Source of the DNA: Costus lasius
Taxonomy: Eukaryota; Streptophyta; Magnoliopsida; Zingiberales; Costaceae
Reading direction: 5' to 3'
DNA length: 64,000 bases
Assembly (NCBI GenBank): GCA_027563935.2
Contig: JANVAS020000203.1
Coordinates: 5,456,001 to 5,520,000 of the forward strand
This document shows positions 59,780 to 64,000 of the stretch, piece by piece (the first letter of the stretch is position 1; each line of letters opens with the position of its first letter). The notes beneath the pieces are model-generated. The model made no database searches and was not told the DNA's origin. It worked only from the letters and a program-made list of their open reading frames with translations. The position numbers were made by a program, and so were the translations under genes.

Positions 59780-61425
59780 TGTAGGTTAAACCTAGGTCAC
59801 ATGCGCATCTAGAATGTGCAGCGGCGGAAATGCTAGGTTTCAAAATCGCTTGACTTAAACATATGATCAACCTTGAAAAGATAGGTTAGAACATTACCAT
59901 TGCCATGCTTTGAGTGGCGGCTTGGAGGAAGAAAGAGGCAAATGCTTCTTCTCCAAAGGAATCACACACAAGATGAAGTTTGCTTCTTCCTTGTGCTCCT
60001 TGTGCTAGCAAAGACACTAAGGAATCTTTGATCGTGTGATGAGATGTTTTTCTTCTTGCTGGCCGAACTCCCTGGTGCTGATCGTAAAAACGAACCACAC
60101 ACACACACACGAGAGAAGAAAGGGGCGAGAGGCGTTCACCGTTCGAAAACGTGGGGCGTTCCAAAAGAAAAATCGACTTCCAAATATAGTAAGTACATAA
60201 CTCCTTCTTTAAGTCCCCATGAAGCCATCGAAAACTCCTCTCCCCTTTGAACCATGCGTTCACATAAGTGAACTGGTTCAATTTCATTTGGTTCAAGAAC
60301 CAAATCGAACCAGCCATGGTCTTGATCTCTCTGAACCTCATGGTTCAAGATCTAACCACACATCTCAATGAACCTCTTGATCTTTACGATCAAGCATCAA
60401 TTCTGCCGATCGAAGCTTACCGATCATATGCCCTAATCAATCAAACATGATCAGACTAGATCTCACTTTCTATCAGAGTTTAAATTGCTTTAAACTGAAC
60501 TAGAATAATTCCAGTCCACACGATCTGACAAAAGTAAGCCATATCATCAAATTGTGCGACCCTAAGGGTTTCCTTCATTGTCGGTAACAATAACTTATGT
60601 TATCACGATCAGAGAGGGGTATCTAGCAACACATCACTGTCTCCCGATATGAAGGAAAGAGTCTTCCAAGACTACTCCCAAACCATAGCACAAGTGTGAA
60701 TCCAATTCACCCAGCATACTTGTTCCCTTTGCCACTGGATGTTCTCGTTGGACAAGCCTGTCAAGCCTGTAATTCCAACACGATGAGAATGGTTAGATCA
60801 GATGAACATAGTCATCTGGGTATGGCCATACACTTTCTCAACCATCTCATCCAGGGGGCCCCTTTAGAACATCACACTCCAACTAGGAGAGGCAATCCTA
60901 TATCTATCACTAGTGTCCTAACATGACTCATGCCCACTATCCAAGATAATCCTTAACCATTATCTTTCAAATGATATTGAAGTACCTCAAGACAATGCCA
61001 ATCATCACTTAGTAACACAAGTGATCTCAAGTTTGAGGGAATATACCACTTGCTTGCTTATAAGGATTTATTCACATTGTGACAAACAATTGAATATCCT
61101 AAGTAGGGTCAGTCCAGTACATCCAATGCACCTATGTGTCTAAATCTTATTCCATGCTCGTAGCATCCTATAAGACCAGAACACATATTAGTCTCAATCA
61201 TATCAAGGCTGTCTCATGTTCACCAAGATATCTCGACTAAGGACAACTCTGAATGTCAGCAAAGCTGAACATCATTGAGACATTACTCAGAGGTATACAT
61301 ACAGCAGCAGACAATGCAACAATTTGAATAACAACAATTGCCTTTATAAACATATACTCAGTTTATACATGATACTGATAATAACCCAAGGCCTCAAGCA
61401 TTAGCCTTAAGGGCATACCCCAACA
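59780..61425 (-). repeat. Element 3, 5' LTR
   Basis: 1646 bp; partner of 25203-26846, two bases longer because of an AC dinucleotide run near 60098-60110. Confidence 0.96.
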
Positions 61426-61430
61426 CTTAT

Positions 61431-62560
61431 AATCCAAGCTGGAGGAACCTCCCTAATCTATCGTATAAGAACAATCAAGGGTAAGTTCCTCAGTAATTTA
61501 ATTAGCAGAATAATAGGCCACCACCAAGTTTTCAGTCTAGGTAGTTGTTGTGATCTGAAATGACACACTTATAAATACAAGTAGGTAGACTTATTTTAGG
61601 TGTCACGACCAAAACCTAAGTGTTGGCGTACAGGGCTATTGTCACTCCCTGACATGGCTCCAAAAACTTGATGTCCCTAAACTTGTAATCTCCGCAAGTG
61701 CATGGATACTCAAAGTAATAAAGAAAAGTATAGATCCCACAGAGACCTTATTGTTAAGTACCAAATAGTTGTATTCTCACTAGCTAAGTAAACCGGATAT
61801 GATGCAAGTAAGCAATAGAAAGAATACGAAAGATACTCAGAGAGATAAACTGGGACTAGGGTTTCATCCACCTTAATTTCAATGACTATATATGAATAAA
61901 AGGTCGTCAGTCAAATCTTATTATGATAAAGACCTAATTTACTTCATAAAAGGATTATCTCACTTTCGTGCAGACAATTATGTAGGGACCAATCCTCGCT
62001 TTCACGCAAGATCTATCCCAACGCTAAAAATAAGTAAACCATCAAACGAAGAACTCGAGGATCACTTTCGTGCATCCGAATTCTAAGTTGATAATCTCAA
62101 GTAGAATCTCAAGGATCACTTTTGTGCATCCGAGTCTCAACCCAAGTTCTACTTAAGGTTTTCCAACAGACCGATCTTCACTTTCGTGCAAGATCTATCA
62201 ATGTTTATAACATTAATTCAATCCTAGATAAATATTTTCAAACATGGCAATTCTATTACTAAAAATCAGAATTCAAAGAACAAACCTAATCTCTTATGAT
62301 AAGTTCCAAACTCAATGATTATTTAAGGTTCCAAATTTCATGATCAACCTTTTAGTCTATTTCATAAAATTCTAAAACATGCTGATAATATAAATCTAAG
62401 GAAAATTAAAGACGGTTCATCACAAAAGTAGAATTATCACAACAAGGATTATCATGACGAAAATAATAGTTATCTAGTCATTAAAAATCAAGGGGATTAC
62501 ACCCCATGTCCCAAAATATGTTTAAGCTCACATGGAAAAAGAAATCCAATGAATCATAGT
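61431..62560. repeat. Unassigned non-coding repeat sequence with CACTTTCGTGCA motifs
   Basis: First unique-looking DNA after the nest; its beginning continues the sequence interrupted at 25202. Five copies of CACTTTCGTGCA or one-to-two-base variants lie at 61961-61972, 61997-62008, 62063-62074, 62117-62128 and 62179-62190, several followed by ATCC or AGATCTATC. No convincing coding region. The general look (CCGCAAGTGCATGGATAC near 61692) recalls non-coding parts of plant Ty3/gypsy elements of Tat/Athila type, but this is an impression from memory only. Confidence 0.4.
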
Positions 62561-62599
62561 CATAGAGTGATAAGAAAACTAAGAGAAAGAAGAAACAAT

Positions 62600-63340
62600 G
62601 TTACAATACGGCTGTAATAGAAATTACAACCGTAATTTGCTTCTATGAACAGTGCCTGAGCCTTTCTTTCGTCGATTCCTCCTCCAATTGATCTCTTTTT
62701 GCTCTGAAACTTCTGGTGTATCCTTCGTTCCTCCAGGCGAAGCTTCAGTGTAAAAATCATGGCCTGAGGTGGTCTCTACGCCTCTCGGTGCAAGGCCGAA
62801 CCCTAAGTGCCTCTCTCTCGATTGCTCCCTCGAATATGGATAAACATTGGTGCTATCACTTTTTGCATCTTCTCCTCTATAAAAGGAGTCCACAGTATCT
62901 TTCAGATCACAATTTGGAGGTTTGGATCAAAAGATATGGTCCACGCAAGAATTAGGCCTAAAAAAGTCGCATTTGCAGGTTAGAATTAGGGCCGTAAAAA
63001 CCATTATGGTCGTGCCGTAATTTTGAGTCTGTGAATTCTGTGTCAAGATTATGGCTCGTAAAACTAGTTATGGTGGTGCCATATTTTCTTCTGTAAGTTT
63101 CTGGATCAAAATACGGCCTGTAAACATCATTACGGTAGTGCCGTAATTTCTAGAAAACTCTCGGGTTGGAAGTTGCTTCACAATACAGCACCGTAATGTT
63201 TGTTACAGCCGTGCCATAATTTCCCCAAAATCTTCACTATGCAAATCACCCAAAATACGGTAGGGCTCCAAAATTATGGCAGCATCCAAAATTACGGTAC
63301 CGTAATGAAAATTATGGCCCTGCCTTAATTTGGGTTTTGA
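62600..63340. repeat. Array of ATTACGG / CCGTAAT inverted motifs
   Basis: About ten occurrences of ATTACGG, CCGTAAT or ATTATGG variants, often paired as TACGGTAGTGCCGTA and recurring at roughly 60-70-base intervals between 63000 and 63320, with an outlying pair near 62605-62637. Many differences between units are C/T or G/A. No gene is supported; the open frames at 62560-62960 overlap the edge of this array and have no recognisable motif. Confidence 0.5.
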
Positions 63341-64000
63341 CTCCGATTTGCATGGAATTTGTCATCTCACCTCTTCTTGATAATGAGAATTCTTCTATAT
63401 ATCTGATTTTGCTTGAAAATGCCTTAAAATCGTGCCTTTTAACTCAAAAATCATTAAAAACAAAAATAGAAGTAGATTTTGCAATATTTGATAAAAAGAC
63501 ATAAAAATAAGCAAAGTGGTATGAATTTGATACAAAAAGATATATAAAAAGGCATGAAATTTTCTATAAATTTCGGTGTCATCAAATACATAAGGCTCAA
63601 ACTTTGCTTGTCCTTAAGCAATTAAATAGAATAAAGAACACTGCTATGGAAAATATGCCTTTTTATGAAAAATAAATTTCTAAAATATAATCACTCATGA
63701 AATATTCCATCAACTTTTTGCACAAAATTTAAGATAAATATATCGTCCACTGAAATTAATCTCTAAGATCCACAACTTTGATTAAATAAAACTTCACAAT
63801 TCGCATAATAAAAAGAATCTCAGTTTCATGATTTCACCCAAGTTTCAGTTTAAATCTATCATACTTTTGTTTACTTGAATAGGATATCCAAAATCTTTTT
63901 CCACACAAAATTTCTTTTTCTCTTTTTTTTATTCTTTTTGGATGGCAATGCACCCACGTAGATACACACTTTTTATTTGGACTTCAACTCTCATCTTCGG
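63341..64000. other. AT-rich sequence with no recognisable feature
   Basis: Strongly AT-rich, with short A and T runs and no open frame or motif I can support. It may be more of the same unassigned element. Confidence 0.5.

Larger units (their letters stand above)
25203..61425 (-). mobile_element. Ty1/copia LTR retrotransposon, element 3, outermost of a four-level nest (about 9.04 kb without insertions)
   Basis: Target duplication CTTAT at 25198-25202 and 61426-61430. The 3' LTR is 25203-26846 and the 5' LTR is 59780-61425. Gag-pol and the first part of the leader (31282 down to 26867) are separated from the rest of the leader and the primer site (58463-59777) by element 4 (31283-58457). The LTRs differ at about 16-17 positions plus a 2-bp AC-repeat change by eye, the most in the window, consistent with the oldest of the four nested insertions. 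Gag-pol has four premature stops and lacks an ATG at the usual place. Confidence 0.96.

Noticed and set aside
62560..62960. Open frames of 66-89 codons near the ATTACGG array
   Set aside because: Overlapping on both strands, without recognisable domains and partly inside the repeat array.
1..64000. CRISPR array, bacterial operon, prophage or organelle DNA
   Set aside because: All repeats resolve into LTRs, leader hairpins or short plant-type repeats. There are no regularly spaced repeat-spacer units, no ribosome-binding-site-led gene strings, and no rRNA or photosynthesis genes.

Overview
This window is gene-poor repetitive DNA from a plant nuclear genome, almost certainly an angiosperm. Every coding region I can support belongs to an LTR retrotransposon. 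No host gene, rRNA gene, functional tRNA gene or CRISPR array was found. The plant assignment rests on the retrotransposon types: long-LTR Ty1/copia elements with Angela/BARE-like gag-pol architecture and an initiator-Met tRNA primer site, and a Ty3/gypsy chromovirus-type pol. I cannot name the species.

Layout. (i) A Ty3/gypsy element on the + strand, cut at its 5' side by the window edge, runs from base 1. Its reverse transcriptase is interrupted at 1117 by copia element 1 (1118-10261, minus strand) and resumes at 10262, with pol ending at 12724. (ii) 12725-15978 is non-coding gypsy 3' sequence holding two diverged head-to-tail copies of an LTR-like unit. (iii) Copia element 2 (15979-25133, minus) interrupts this unit and carries an uninterrupted 1294-codon gag-pol frame. 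(iv) 25134-25202 is a short remnant of the interrupted sequence. (v) 25203-61425 is a four-level nest of related copia elements in alternating orientation: element 3 (minus) contains element 4 (plus, 31283-58457), which contains element 5 (minus, 32722-50860), which contains element 6 (plus, 37813-46882). (vi) 61426-64000 is unassigned AT-rich repeat sequence with two local repeat arrays.

All six copia elements have TG...CA termini, LTRs of about 1.65-1.71 kb, a perfect 5-bp target-site duplication (GAGTG, ATGTT, CTTAT, GTGGG, AGGAA, GGTAG for elements 1-6), a TGGTATCAGAGC primer-binding site 2 nt inside the 5' LTR, and an AAGTGGGAGAT polypurine tract. The encoded order is gag, zinc knuckle, protease, integrase, reverse transcriptase, RNase H. 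Only element 2 is intact. The other five carry premature stops but no frameshift that I could find, and seven of the ten stops are CAG to TAG.

The most interesting signal lies in the long (about 1.8 kb) non-coding leader between primer site and gag. All six copies, some considerably diverged, keep the same set of RNA hairpins: three hairpins with a CTGCGN loop, a GACC/GGTC hairpin, and a pair of identically built bulged hairpins (outer stem, 5-nt TTGTA bulge, 5-bp inner stem, TCA loop) whose stems differ by compensatory changes. Four copies also carry a tRNA T-arm-like TTCGA hairpin with a compensatory base pair. I propose these as candidate packaging, dimerisation or translation-control elements. 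The structures are read from the sequence; the functions are inference.
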